64,000 nucleotides of DNA, taken from assembly GCA_964017185.1 (NCBI GenBank), contig OZ024872.1:59327817-59391816 (forward strand). The letters are read 5' to 3'. The notes under the pieces were generated by a model. That model was not told where the DNA came from. It saw nothing but the letters and a program-made list of their open reading frames with translations, and searched no databases. A program made the translations under genes and the position numbers. Origin of the DNA: Rugalucina vietnamica. Lineage: Eukaryota; Mollusca; Bivalvia; Lucinida; Lucinidae. Position 1 is the first letter of the stretch. Each line of letters starts with the position of its first letter. Positions 44,297 through 59,200 of the stretch are shown one piece after another.

Positions 44297-47200
44297 CTGA
44301 AAATAACCAAAAAATTTAAAAATTACACAGAAAGCTCATGGAACTTATTTACACAAGCTTAAAGGGACAGCTGCTGGAGTTCTGTGGTTATATGAGCCAC
44401 CTCATGGGAAAACCAACAATCTGCGTAGGCGAAAACAAAGACGCAGATCAGCTTCGCGGTAACCGCGAAGCTGATCAGCGCCTTTGTTTTCACTACTCGG
44501 ATAGTACAATTCCTCTTCTACTTACATCCGAAATTTCAAGCTTCTACCTCTTTTCTGAGAGTGTACAGGCCGGTTTTTGTCGGACCTGGTCGGAAACCAC
44601 ATTGTTGGTTTTCCCACGAGGCGGCTCATATGTTGTAGAGGAAAGTGGAGTACCCATGAAAACCACTGACCTTGGACAGGTGACCTCTACTATCTGCTAT
44701 ATCCCTTGGTAGAAATTTGGGTTGCAGAGGTGACAAACCAGTGTGTTAACCACTATGATATCCAGGCACTCATTCCTCAAATTCATAACAATGCTTTATA
44801 GTAGTCTCATTTGAGCTGCGACACGAGAAAACCAGTCTTCAGGGTTTCCGACCAGGTCTGACACAAACCGGCCTGTACAGCTTCAGAAAAAGTCAAGAAG
44901 ATTGAAATTTAGGTTTTAAGAAGAAGAGAAATTGTACTATCCGTGTAGCGAAAACAAAGGTGATGATCAGCTTCGCAGTTACTGCGAAGCTGATCTGCGC
45001 CTTTGTTTTCGCATAGGCAAAAATCCGGTTTTCTCACGATGCGGCTCATTTTATGAAAAAACTGTCTTCAGGCTTTCCAACTAAGTAAGACATATACTGC
45101 CTTGATAGCCTAGTGTGATTCCTTGAGGCTTTTGTCCCATTTTTCACTCACACTATGCCATCACATAGGTAGACTTGATTTTATCCAAACATCATCAAGA
45201 AAACATGTCCATGAAATGTATACCACCTTAAACCCCACTTGTATATACAGAAACTAAGGTTTGCATGGGTTAACCTATCTTTCTTATTTTTGATCCAAAA
45301 CATAGATTGTGGGTACTCGTTAGAATTGTTTTTGAACAATGATAAAAGTATCAACTTTTTTCCAATGAGATGTTCAAATTTTGCTACTGGAAAATGACAT
45401 GGGCGTGTTTTCGTAATGTACTGACGAAATTTCATAAAAGCATATGTTACCTCCAAGCCAAGCAGTATAATTAGCCTTGGCTGGCGGCTGATGAAACTTG
45501 AATTTCTTGAGGGCCAGAACATTACTGTATCTTGGTTGTTTCAACAGATCATAGAGTTCCACCTGTATTCTGTGCAGGAAACCAGGCAGCATTGCAGTAC
45601 CGCCGGTAATTACTATGTTTTCAGCTAGCTCTACACGCATGTCCATTGGGCACTGTTGAGAAAACAAATGGATAAATACATAACTACTGCAGATTGGACA
45701 TCTAACAGAATCAAAATGCTAGCATACATTGCAGCCTAAATGTACACTTAAAGACAAAAGAAACACAGCACTTGAATAATCTTGTGTAACTCGGAAACTG
45801 CCAATTCACATTATAACTAGTGACTTTATTTCAATTCATTGGCTTCTTACCTACATTCTATGTAAATTTCATGGTGACATACCAACAACTTATGTCAAAT
45901 GCCATAACCCTAAAATTTGATTTTCAATCTCTTACATATCCAAAAAGTCATTTGGCAAATGTTTGTGTAGAACTCAAAAGACATTTGCATACACTTCAAC
46001 AACATAGAAATCCCAATCAAAAATCATGTCAGGTTCTTGTCTAGATACGATGAAGACTATACCTAATTTGAACGAATGTTGCTATTGCTAAATTGTATCC
46101 TTCAGATAGGTATGACTTGCCTGTATGTCGGTCATTGGGGGATACAGAAAATAGCGAAAAGTTTTGAAACTGCAATTTCGTGTTATGAACTTTGACGTTA
46201 TAAAATAAGGGTAAGCTGTAGGTATATCATCATGAAATTTACACAGTATGTCGGTAAGAAGCTAATTAATCGCAATAAGGTCACAACTGATAATTTGAAT
46301 TGGCCCTTTCAGAGTTATATGGGATCAACCAAGTGCTGCCTTTCTTTGTCTTTAAGTGTAGTTTTTCAATAAAATGAGCATATGCCTGAATGTATATCAA
46401 AATCTATACATCCTAATAGATGCAGTATCTATATACATTTATATAGCTATTAGCTTTGTAATGAACTTTTTTTAAACATTTCACATTAAACCAGAGGACC
46501 AATGGTCCTGTTTATGCTCACCTGAGATCTGTTACATATGCCAATAAACATGTTTGAATATTATGGTATTTAGCCCCAGTGCAGGGGCAGATGAAGCCCT
46601 TGGGCCATTTGTTTTCAGAATAATCAATATTCTGTCCATTTGGCAATTTCTTTTTTATTTATTCCCTTCAAATGACATGTTAACAGTTTTTCCCCATTCA
46701 AACGCATTGGCAACCTTTGTTGACCTTGTCGTAAAATAGGTCAAGGTCACCATAGGGTCATGATTTATATACATTTTGTAGTACTTAAGCCATCGATGCT
46801 TCATGCCAAGTTTCGTTAAAATCAGTCCACCTGTTCCGGAGAAGAAGATTTTTGAAGGGTTTTTACCATATATGGGCATGGCGGCCATCTTGGTCATGTG
46901 ACTTTGATTATTTATATATACATTGGTTACCCCATCCTATAGATGCTTCACATAAAATTTGGATTTGATTGGCCAAGTGGTTTAAGAGGAGAAGATGTTT
47001 GAATATTATGGAAATATACACATGTATACTGCCCTGGTGTGGGGGCATATGAGCTCCTGAGACCAATTTTTTCAGAATCATTAATATTATTCAGTCCTAC
47101 TGCACATTTCCTGCAAGACTTTCACTTTAAATGACATTCTAAAAGTTTTCCCCTTTCAAATGCATTGGCGACCTATGTTGACCTTGTCTTAAAATAGGTC

Positions 47201-50200
47201 AAGGTCATCACAGGGTCATGATTTATATATACATTGTAGTACTTGAGTCATCAATACTTCATGCCAGGTTTCGTTGAAATCGGTTCACCGCTTCCGCAGA
47301 AGAAAATTTTTGAGGGGTTTTTACCATATATGGGCATGGCGGCCATCTTGGTCATGTGACCTGGATTATTTATATATACATTGGTTACCCCTTCCTATTG
47401 ATGCTTCACATAAATTTTGGCTTTGATTGGCCAAGCGGTTTCAGAGGAGAAGATGTTTGAATATTATGGAGATATTCATGTATATTGCCCCGCGGTGGGG
47501 GCAGATGAGCCCCTAGGGTCCATTTTTTTCAGAATCATTATTATTCAGTCCTACTGCCCATTTCCTGCAAGACTTTCACTTTTAATGACATTTTAAAAGT
47601 TTTACCCATTCAAATGCATTGGCGACCTATGTTGACCTTGCCGTAAAATAGGTCAAGGTCATCACAGGAACAATGTAGTACTTGAGTCATCCATACTTCA
47701 TGCTAAGTTTCATTGAAATCGGTTCACTGGTTCTGGAGAAGAAGATTTTTAAAGGTTTTTACCATATATGTGCCTGGAGGCCATCTTGGTCATGAGACCT
47801 GGATAACTTATATATACTTTCATTCCCCCTTCTTATAGAGGCTTCCTATAAAATTTGGCTTGGATTTGCCAAGTGGTTTCAGAGGAGAAGATCTTTGAAA
47901 TTGTGGACGGACGACTACAACAGACACCGGAGCATTGCCATCCTATAAGCTCACCTTGTGAGCCTTTGGCTCAGGTGAGCTAAATATAGGGGAATGTTAC
48001 CAAAACTTGATCACTCACAACTGGCATTTACAGATGGTTTGATTTTTAATTTTTATCAATTTTCAGTCTGAGAGCACACTCTATTTACAAGGTTAATCCA
48101 TTGTAATTACACTCCAACCACATTATAATGTGCCTCATTATAATGTGGTTTTCAATATGACACAGCCATGCAATGTCTCCCAAATTGAATATTTTGCTAC
48201 ATGTCTATAGGAAGTAACCTCATTATAACATGGTTCAAATATGACATGGTCTGTTTCTATAGACCCCAAAAAAGTGAGCCGCCTCATGGGAAAACCAACA
48301 ATCTGCATATGCGAAAACAAAGACGCAGATCAGCTTTGCGGTAACCGCGAGGCTGATCAGCGCCTTTGTTTTCGCTACTCGGATAGTACATTTCCTCTTC
48401 TACTTAAATCCGAAATTTCAAGCTTCTAGCTCTTTTCTGTGACTGTACAGGCCGGTTTGTTTCGGACCTGTTCGGAAACCACATTGTTGGTTTTCCGACA
48501 AGTCGGCTCAGGTGTCATAAGGTTCGCCTGTACCTGCAATATCGCATCTAGAAGTAGAGTTGTTACAGATTCCTGCTCATTATCTTGCTCAAACATAACT
48601 TCACATGCATGTTCCCTGCAACAAGAGACAAAAGTTTACCATGTTTAAACATGAGAATGGAAGCTGTAGCTTACATAAGTTTCGCTTCTTTTGAACGAAC
48701 CAATGTTTTCTTTACAATGAGTGAAATTACAATGAAACTAAGTTTAATTATCAGTATTTCATTGAGAAACCAGCAATTTGTATTGAATTACATTGATTTA
48801 TGTACAAAAAAATTTGTCTCATCCACTTTATGAATATAATAACAAAACACTCAAAATCAATTTCACCTACAGGGGAGTGTAATGGCCTCTTAATAACATC
48901 ATCAAACTCTGAACGAATGTCAAAACTCCTTGAGCAAGGCACATCATCAAAGCCACTATCTCACTGGAATGTGACAACTGGAGACTAGTTTGTGACTAGT
49001 TGGCGACGATTAACAATATGCACGCAACGTTGTAGTGTCACTGAATGGACATATATAAGAGAATTTCGTGAATTTGGCCTAATTTTGCAAATATATCTCA
49101 CGATTGTGAATGTCCCGCGATAGTCGCGAGTCACTCATACAACAGTATCAAGAGATTCGTGAGTGTGTCTCACGAATATTCATTTTCACTCACATGTCGC
49201 TAGACATTTCTGAGAGTGTCTCACAACATTGTACAAATGTCCCTCAGTTTTATTTTCTTGGCAGATAGTCGCCTGTTTTTCGATGTTTCCTCAAGACCGT
49301 CAAGAGACTGTCGTACGATATTCATACAAGTGTTGCAAAATTGTCGCCGAAATTTCACAGAAACAGATTTGTGACACTTGTATGACTGTCGCACAACAGT
49401 AGTGCAACAGTCTTGTGACCGGTACGCCAATAGTTTGGCAAAAAAATTCACATACAAGACTGAAATATTATTGACTTAGACATGAAAACACACACAAACA
49501 CGTCACCTGCCATAACTACCTTATTTTGCCATCTACATGCAGGAAATTGCCACCATCTAGTGGATACTGGACACCTGGGGGTGGGGGAGGCAACTGTAAT
49601 ACAAATATGAGCTGTGTAATGAGAAAAAATGCATTTTGCGTACACAAAAAAAAAGATGCAGCTCAGTTGCTGCACAGCTGAACAGCGCCTAATTTTTCTT
49701 CACGGCTAGTACAATAATGTTCTTCTTCTTCTGAATTCTGGAATGAGCCTCTGAGTACTGACTACCCAGTCTGGGTGCCCTTAAGTTGAGCCGCCTCATG
49801 GGAAAACCAACAATGTGGTTTCCGAACAGGTCCGACACAAACCGGCCTGTACAAGCACAGACCAGAGGACCATTGGTCCTGAGAACGCTCACCTGAAGCC
49901 TGATCTTGGAGTATCAAGTCATCATGAAATGACCTTGACCTTGAATACTCACACATCTTTATTGACTTTTCAAGTTGTCTGCATCTGCAAAGTTTCAGGT
50001 CTCAGGCTGCAATAGTTTCCAAACCCAGTGATTTCTGAGAAACTATGATGGGCTGGAGTCCCAAATGCTACATACCAAGTTTCGCGTAAATTGGCCTGCC
50101 GGTTCTGGAGAAGAAGATTTTTGAGTGGTCTTTATCATAGTTGGGCATGGCGGCCATCTTGGTCATGTGACGGAAGTTTCGCGATCACACTTTCGTTCCC

Positions 50201-53200
50201 CCTGCCCATGGACGCTCCTCATAAAATTTCACTTTGATTGGCCAAGCAGTTTCAGAGAAGAAGATCTTTGAAAAGTGTGTATGGACGAAAGATTGGCCAA
50301 GGTCAAGAGATGACCTTGACCTAAATTAATCACATACCTTCATTAGTTGTTTGCAGGTCTCAGGCTGCAACAGTTTTCAAAAAATCCATAGTTTTCACTT
50401 TTTCCCATGTAAAAGCCTATGTTTCCAAAATTGACATTGCCGTAAAATAGGTCAAGGTCATCCTAGGGTCATCATTTGATCAAATTATAATGGGCTGGAG
50501 TCCCAAATGCTACATACCAAGTTTCATGAAAATCGGCCTGCCGGTTCTGAAGAAGAAGATTTTTGAGTGGTTTTTACCATATATGGGCGTGGCGGCCATC
50601 TTGGTCATGTGACCTGGATTTTGCGATCAAACTTTAGTCCCCTCTACCCATGGATGCTCCACATAAAATTTCACTTTGATTGGCCATGCAGTTTCAGAGA
50701 AGAAGATCTCTGAAAAGTGTGTATGGACAACAGACAGGCCAAGGTCAAGAAATGACCTTGACCTAAATTAATCACATACCTTCATCTACTCCATTGGTTG
50801 TTTGCATCTACCACTTTTCAGGCTTCAGGCTGCAATAGTTTTCAAAAAATCCATAGTTTTCACTTTTTCCCATGTAAAAGCATATGTTTCCAAAATTGAC
50901 ATTGCCGTAAAATAGGTCAAGGTCATCCTATGGTCATCATTTGATCAAACTATGATGGGCTGGAGTTCCAAATGCTACATACCAAGTTTCATGAAAATTG
51001 GCCAACCGGTTCTGGAGTAGAAGATTTTTGAGTGGTTTTTACCATATATGGGCGCGGCGGCCATCTTGGTCATGTGACTTGGATTTTGCAACCAAACTTT
51101 CGTCTCCCCTACCCATGGATGCTCCACATAAAATTTCACTTTGATTGGCCAAGCAGTTTCAGAGAAGAAGATCTTTGAAAAGTGTGTATGGACGACAGAC
51201 TGGCCAAGGTCAAGAGATGACCTTGACCTAAATTAATCACATACCTTCATCTACTCCATTAGTTGTTTGCATCTACCACTTTTCAGGCCTCAGGCTGCAA
51301 TAGTTTTCAAAAAATCCATAGTTTTCACTTTTTCCCATGTAAAAGCCTATGTTTCCAAATTTGACCTTGCCGTAAAATAGGTCAAGGTCATCCAAGGGTC
51401 ATCATTTTATCAAACTATGATGGGCTGAAGTCCCTGATGCTACATACCAAGTTTCAAGGAAATAGGCCCACCGATTCTGGAGAAGAAGATTTTTGAAGGG
51501 TTTTTACCATATATGGGCGTGGCGGCCATCTTGGTCATGTGACCTGGATTTCGCGATCAAACTTTATGCCACTACCCAAGGAGGCTTCACATAAAATTTC
51601 AACTAGATCGGCCATGCGGTTTCAGAGAAGAAGATCTTTGAAATTGTGGACGACGGATGGACAGACGACGGACGGACGGACGCCGGATCATGGCCATCCT
51701 ATAAGCTCACCTTGTGAGCCTTCGGCTCAGGTGAGCTAAAAAGAGCTAGAAGCTTGAAATTTCGGATTTAAGTAGAAGAGGAATTGTACTATCTGAGTAG
51801 CAAAAACAAAGGCGCTGATCAGCTTCGCGGTTACCGCGAAGCTGATCTGTGTCTTTGTTTTCGCATATGCAGATTGTTGGTTTTCCCATGAGGCGATTCA
51901 GTTATAAGTTGCTAGTCAAACTCTCAGAGCTGCAATGCAAATTTACTTAAGTATGAAAAAAAAAAGTTCCCAAGGCGCATATTTAGCACTGATATCAGAA
52001 TTACTTAATTGTTAAGGCTGTATCAATGATGTATTGATGTTACAAGAATTCTCCAAATATTGTGCCATGTCATAAACATATACTAGCAAAATCAGTCTAA
52101 AATGATTATTTTTAGTCCATCAATATTTCTTTGATTTATCTACAACCATATTAATACAAACCATATAACAAAGAGGTTGAAGTGTATATGAGCCGCATCA
52201 TCAGAAAACCAACAATCTGTATAGCTGATCAGTGCTTTTGTTTTCGCTTCACATATAGTAAAATCCCTCTTCTTTTTACAACCGCACAAATACCAGCTTA
52301 GCAATTCACAAGTTTCAGACATTTCAAGATCAGTTGTCAAAGACAAGAAATTGACAGTCCATAACAGTCATCCAGGTGCATTTTAAATATAGAAAAAGTT
52401 GTTCATTTCTTTAAAATAACCAAAAGCTGCCAAACAATTGCCTTGGTCTGTTTCATTATTTTCAAACAACCAATGAATTTTTTTGTAAAGAGAATTTCAG
52501 AAATCAACATCTGTCAATTCCATCTTACTGTGACCAATCAAAGATATGAGCCACCCCATGGGAAAACCAACAATCTGCATAGGCAAAAACAAAGGGCGCA
52601 GATCAGCTTCGCGGTAACCGCGAAGCTGATCAGCCCCATTGTTTTCGCTACTCGGATAGTACAATTCCTCCTCTACTTAAAGTAAACTCCAAAATTTCAA
52701 GTTTCTAGCCAGCTTCTGTAGCTGTACAGGCCGGTTTGTGTCAGACCTGTTCGGAAACCACATTGTTGGTTTTTCCACGAGGTGGCTCATATATAAGATG
52801 ATGATGTACATTTCAAGGTGATACAAATAGTGGACAGAAAATGTCAGTTTCATCTTTTTCACAACTAGTGAAGAGATGCTTGAAACACCCGGATTGCTAA
52901 GTTGCTATTTGCATGGTTGTTAATCTGAATTTCAAGCTTTGAGCTATTTACCATGGCTGTACAGCCTGGTTTGAGTCAGACTTGTTCGGAAACCTAGATT
53001 GTTGGATTTCTCATGTGAAGGCTAATATACAGAGTACTGCATCTACCTGTTGTGAATCTCCTCCAAACATAGTCACTTCATGTATCTTCTTAGCTCTCTC
53101 TAGTTTAGTCACAAAACAACATCTCACTGTAATAAGAGATACAGCTACACCATTTTCCCCATGCAATATACAGAGATTTTTTTCAGAAGCAAAAAATGAA

Positions 53201-56200
53201 AGTTTCATTAGAAAATTTTGATATTTTAAATATTTTCACGAAGAACATACACTGTGGGTACATGCTAGAGCCGCATTAGCGAGGCAGTTCTAACGAGTAC
53301 CCACAATGTATGTTTTGCATCAATTTTGTAACACAAGTAAATGTAGTCATTTTCATCTGTTTTTAATTTCAGTTACCCAACTTTTAAACTAAGTGTACAT
53401 TGTATCAACTTTAAAACTTTATATAAGTTATCTATAATGTGGGTATTTTGTCACATATCAAAACAGTTTTTTAAACAAGTACATTTCATCCCCTAAGAGA
53501 AATTTTACAAATCAACTCACCTTTTATATCTTCTAAAACATCTGAGGTCAGAAATTCTACAAGAGAAAAAGAAAATATATCTACATAAACTTAAAACTAA
53601 AACTAGAGAGCAGGGCTCAGGAAATCCTATAATTTGTCGGCTTAAACCCATTTTGAATTTGTGGGACTGATTCATTTTTCATATTGTTTGTGCATTTTTT
53701 ATCGGTCCGAGACAAACGCAAATTATCTGATTTTTTTTACCTGAAAAATTGTTTGCCAGACTGTTTTTCTTTTGATCGGTCCTTAATTTCATGAGTTTCA
53801 GTCCCATCATACAACTATACATTTAATTCAGTACAATAAAATTTTTCAAAATGATGTTTAAACAATGCACATATAGTATGAAATAACAAATGAGCCACCT
53901 CGTGGGAAAACCAACAATCTGCATAGGCGAAAACAAAGGTGCAGATCAGCTTCGCGGTAACCGCGAAGCTGATCAGCGCCTTTGTTTTCACTACTCGGAT
54001 AGTACAATTCCTCCTCTACTTAACTCCAAAATTTCAAGCTTCTTTCTGTGACTGTACAGGTCAGTTTGTGTCAGACCTGTTCGGAAACCACATTGTTGGT
54101 TTTCCTACGAGACGGCTCAAATGTCATTAGTTTTCGCGACTGCGGGATGGTTTTGACAAGAGTGTTTGTATGTCTCTGATGACATTATCAGTTGGCTGGA
54201 CAGACTGGGAAATCAAAATTTCCAGAGCCCTGCTAGAGAGATATGAGCCGCCTCGTGGGAAAACCAACAATGTGGTTTCCGAACAGGTCCGACACAAACC
54301 GGGCTGTACAAGCACAGAAAAGAGCTAGAAGCTTGAAATTTCGGATTTAAGTAGAAGAGGAATTGTACTATCCGAGTAGCGAAAACAAAGGCGCTGATCA
54401 GCTTCGCGGTGACCGCGAAGCTGATCTGCGTCTTTGTTTTCGCCTATGCAGATTGTTGGTTTTCCCATGAGGTGGCTCAAATCCTTACATTCTCTGAGAT
54501 TTTGGGTCATGTTGATTGCCATATCTACTCACAAAAATTTATTAAAATTACATTTAACCTAAATTGAAATTTTGAGTACAAAGTCACCAGTTTCAAAATG
54601 ATGTCTAATGTGATTGAAAATTTTTTGCAAGGGTTTTAAATTTCTGATTCTATAACATTAAATAACCCCACATGCATGCATATCTTAGCTTGTCACACAT
54701 GTGCCCTTCTACAGGGTCTGAACCAACACTATACACAATGGTGGGCTATAGAAAACTGATAACATTTTAGGGGTTTTCATAATAAATCCCTCTGTCTTTT
54801 CCAGACAAATTTTTTGTGATTAAAACACAGATGTCTACCAAATAAGCTGCCGCGTCAGAAAACCAAAATTCTGCAGATATGAGACCAAAGGCGAAGATCA
54901 GTTGATAAGGGCCTTTGTTTTTTCTCCATAGATAGTATAATGCCCCTTCTTCTTAAATATGAAATTTTAAGCACCTAACTACTCACTGTGGCTGTACAGC
55001 CTGGTTTGTGTTTGACCTGGTCAGAAAACCAAGATTGTTTTTTTCTTGTTTCTGTTTTTCACGCAAAAGCTCAAATGATTTTAGTAAAATCAAGCAAAGT
55101 TACCTGGATGACTAGAAGCAGGCATTTCTTGTTGGTCTGAGGTGCTCAATGTTCCTGTGTCCAGTAACATCTGTTTTATACGACTGTAACAGAATAAGCA
55201 CAGAAATAGAACACTGAATCTTAATAAATCTGGTTAATTATCCTATTTTATTAGCTTTTTAGGTGGCAAGGGTACTCTATTCATCAATCAGCAATTCCTG
55301 ATTCTAAACTCCAGTGACTGTACAGGTTGATTTGTGTACAATCCTGAGAAACGTTGAACACAAGTTTTGAAGCGAGTTTGGTCAAACGTGATCATACATA
55401 AAAATGTGGGCATGGGAGTGGTACAAATATGGATAAAATGATGAAAAACAATGCTGTGTCAACTTTTGACAACTTATACCATTAACCTTTTTGTGCATGT
55501 GTTCTTTTTTTACTACATAGCTCAAATAAATTAAGTAATATTCCCCACACATAGGATTAAATGACAATTAAAAATAGGAATAACATTTTTATCAGTACTT
55601 ATGTATAGCTAGCCCTGCAGAGGGTAGAGACTGAACTGCTTTCAGAACTGGAATGCCTTCATACACCTAAACCATAGGTTAAGGAGATGACATAAAGATC
55701 ATGTTTGAAATTTCAGAATGATGATAAAACTGAATTCTTCAGTGATATGATTATTTATTATTATTATTATCCTTTTTTACATACAACTTACAGCTGATGA
55801 TCTAAAATTATATTCTTTGGTCAATCAGATAAGTGGCATTACTGCAATGCTGCTGATGATGTATCAAACTTATTATACCAATCTTCCTATATGCAAAGTT
55901 TGAACACAATAAATATTCCAGAATTCAAGTAAAAAGGATACAGGTACAACTAATGTTTCTGTATAACCAACATCCATCACGAGGCCTGTGTTGATACCCA
56001 GGGTGAGGAGAGACGTGAGATGACCTGGGGCAAACATCACAGAGGCTACCTGGAAGAAAGAAAGAAGTATAGGGATGATACTCATTTAAGCCTGGCGTCC
56101 CTTTTATGGGACATAGAGTAAACAGTATAGGCCCAGATGTGACTCCGCAAAATGCGGCGTCCCATCTGGGGCTATTCTGTTTGCTTAGAGGAATTTTATC

Positions 56201-59200
56201 GAAAAATTGAATAAAAATTAAAAATCACACCTAACACCCCTAAAAATTAAAGTGGACTCACCCAATTGATAATAATCCATTCGTCAAATATGGGTTAAAT
56301 AAGACAAATATGCACTGGACACAAACAATAGAAGACCTTAATGGTCTTATTGGTTGGGTGAAGATTTGGCACACTTTTACGTGACCTCCAGGTGCAGTAT
56401 TTGGTAATAAGGGCAAAATCATGCAAAACTTGTCACCCGCCTACGTCACAATGTTTTTTTTTCTCGCTGATTATTCAATAAGCCAAAGATCAACAATGGC
56501 TACAAGAATTTATGTATTTCCATGATCATACCTTCACAAAAGAATATGATGGATATGTACATATAAGCTAGAGGCTATAAGCTACAAGGTGATCAGGAAG
56601 ATAGTCTCCCTAGATGAACAAACTCCTCCAAATTTTGAACTGAGGGAGATTTGAAAATGTAAAGAATATATAGGCAAGCATGAAACTCAAGTCCAAACTT
56701 CTCCCAAATTTTCTTGGGGTGAGAAGCAACTTCTCCCAAAAATTTTTGGCTAGCTTGAACCTTAGTAAGCTATTGACTGTTGCTAGTGGGTCTGGTTGAA
56801 TAACACAGGTGCTACAAACTGATATATATTACATAGAGGATATTTGCTTTTTTGAGGTGAATACCAAATGTATTTCATCAAGTGAGTTGAAAACATCAGA
56901 ATTTTCACGAGTGCGCAGCACGAGAGAAATTTTTTGTTTTCAACTCACGAGATGAAATATATTTGGTATTCACCGAAAAAAAGCAAATTTTCTTTTTATT
57001 TTATACAATGCACAGGATTTTCCAATTCACGAGGCAGGCGGTGAAAATGCAAAATCCAAAAACTTTTGAAAACACAAATAATTTTGGTACCACAGTGTTC
57101 CTTACGTTCTAACTAAGAAATTGAATACCCACACTTTATGTTTTCGTTCATAAATATAGAGTTATAGGCGTTTGAATTTCTGAAGTGAGACACATTTAAT
57201 GACGTCAAGTAAATGTCAAGGTCAGAAGTAATCCGAACTCTACAGTGACGATATAGGCTGATATCAGTCACTAGTGACTTTTGATATCATTGAGATTTGA
57301 TATCAGTGAAATTTCATATCCATCAATTTCATATCAATTTTATCAAGTATTGATATACATTGGTTTTCACTGTAAAGTATAAAATAAAAAAGTGTACACA
57401 AGAACCTACCTCATAATGTTTGAAGAGAACCTTTGCCAGTGTTTCTCTGAAGGTGGCAGGACACAGCAATGACTCACATATCACTAGTCTTCTATCTTTG
57501 GGGTTGGTTAAGAGTTGCCTGAAATTATTACATTATTGGCATCAAACAACAAAATTACATCTTCTCATCAAAATCTTCTCTAATGGGTTGATGAAAAAGA
57601 GAATCAAAGCAGAAATACGCCTTCTGCCAAGGAGAAATATGCCCTCTATCTTTGGGGTTGGTCAGCTATTGTCTGAAATATTTGAGCAACAATCGCATCA
57701 AACAACAGATAAGAATCTTGAGTGATAGGCTGAAGAAAATGAGGATCAAGGCAGAAATATGCCATTATATGCATGAATACTCTATGTGTATACTTTTATA
57801 TGCATTATGCAGCATAATGCAACATTTGATCAGAACATTCACTGATGGTTTGAAGACCACCAGTATCAAGGCAGCAATTAATCTGCCATCACAGTAGCAT
57901 GACTACTTTATTTGTATACTCTTATATGCATTAAGCATATAGAAACATTTGATTAAAACAATACATAATATTTCTTATTGGTAAACAATTTATTAATTTT
58001 GTTTGTTTGATGGTTTAACACACCAATCATAAAATATTGTCTTGTCAGGGTGGAGCTGTAAAATATATTGATCGGACAAGTACACGCAACAAAAACTTCC
58101 ACAAAGAGAAATTTGTAAATGGTTATGCTCATTCTAATGTGTTTTTTAATTTCTTACTTTTAACAGATCCAAGACACAGTAATGTCCACTAAACAAGAGC
58201 ACCATGATCTTACAAAAAATGCTTCTCATAAAGTCGGGTTTCCAGCAATATCATTGTTGTATATATACACTGGCACTTTGTGTTTCGTCCTGCCGGTGTT
58301 ACAGACTATCACAATTTTTGAGTCATTCAATCAGAGAGGGAGCACAGTGGTGGAGTGGTAGAGCGTAGGACTCCGAATCCAGAGGTCCTGGGTTCAATCC
58401 CCACAAGAGTTACCATGTTGTGTCCTTGAGCAAGGCACATTAACTCCTTACAGTACTGGTTAAACCCAGGAAGCGTTGGCTCCTTCTCGACATGACTGAA
58501 AAATTGTTCACTGGGATGTTAAGCCTCAACACAAACAAACAAAAAACAAACATCCGATCAGACATTGTTACATTCAAAAGTGCATTAGAATAACTACTAT
58601 AATTTACATATGTACATACCTAAAATAGAGTGTAAAACGTACATACCTAAAATAGAGTGTAAAATGTACATACCTAAAATAGAGTGTAAAACGTATATAC
58701 CTAAAATAGCTAGAGTGTAAAATGTACATACCTAAAATAGAGTGTAAATATAAAGTCTTTCAAGTTGTCATACAATTCCCCCTCAGTCTTGTAAGTCCAC
58801 AGCTTTCTAACCTGAAAATGAGTATAGTGAGCATCACCAAGTTTGTTTGGATTATTTAAGGATTGAAATTCAGATTTTTAGCTTTCACTGGATGATGAAA
58901 AACATTAGGCTGTTTTAATGTCTGTGAAGCCCAAAGGGCTTCTCGGAGACATTAAAACAGCTAATGTTTTTCATCATCCAGTGAAAGCTAAAATCTGAAT
59001 TTCAATACTTATATTTACATTTTATATTATCAGTCAAGTATCAGATTTTTAATTGCGCATATCACCGTTCATTTTCATGTTATTTGACATTAAATCCGAC
59101 TTAACGTAATTTTGGAACAGCCAAAACGTCAAATTTTCGCGCCTAACGTCATGGCGATACGCGGCCAACGTCACGTCAACAAGAGAAAACAAACAACGTC

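Noticed and set aside
58350..58410. Functional tRNA-Arg gene
   Set aside because: It continues into a SINE body and A-rich tail shared with other copies, and the acceptor stem is poor.
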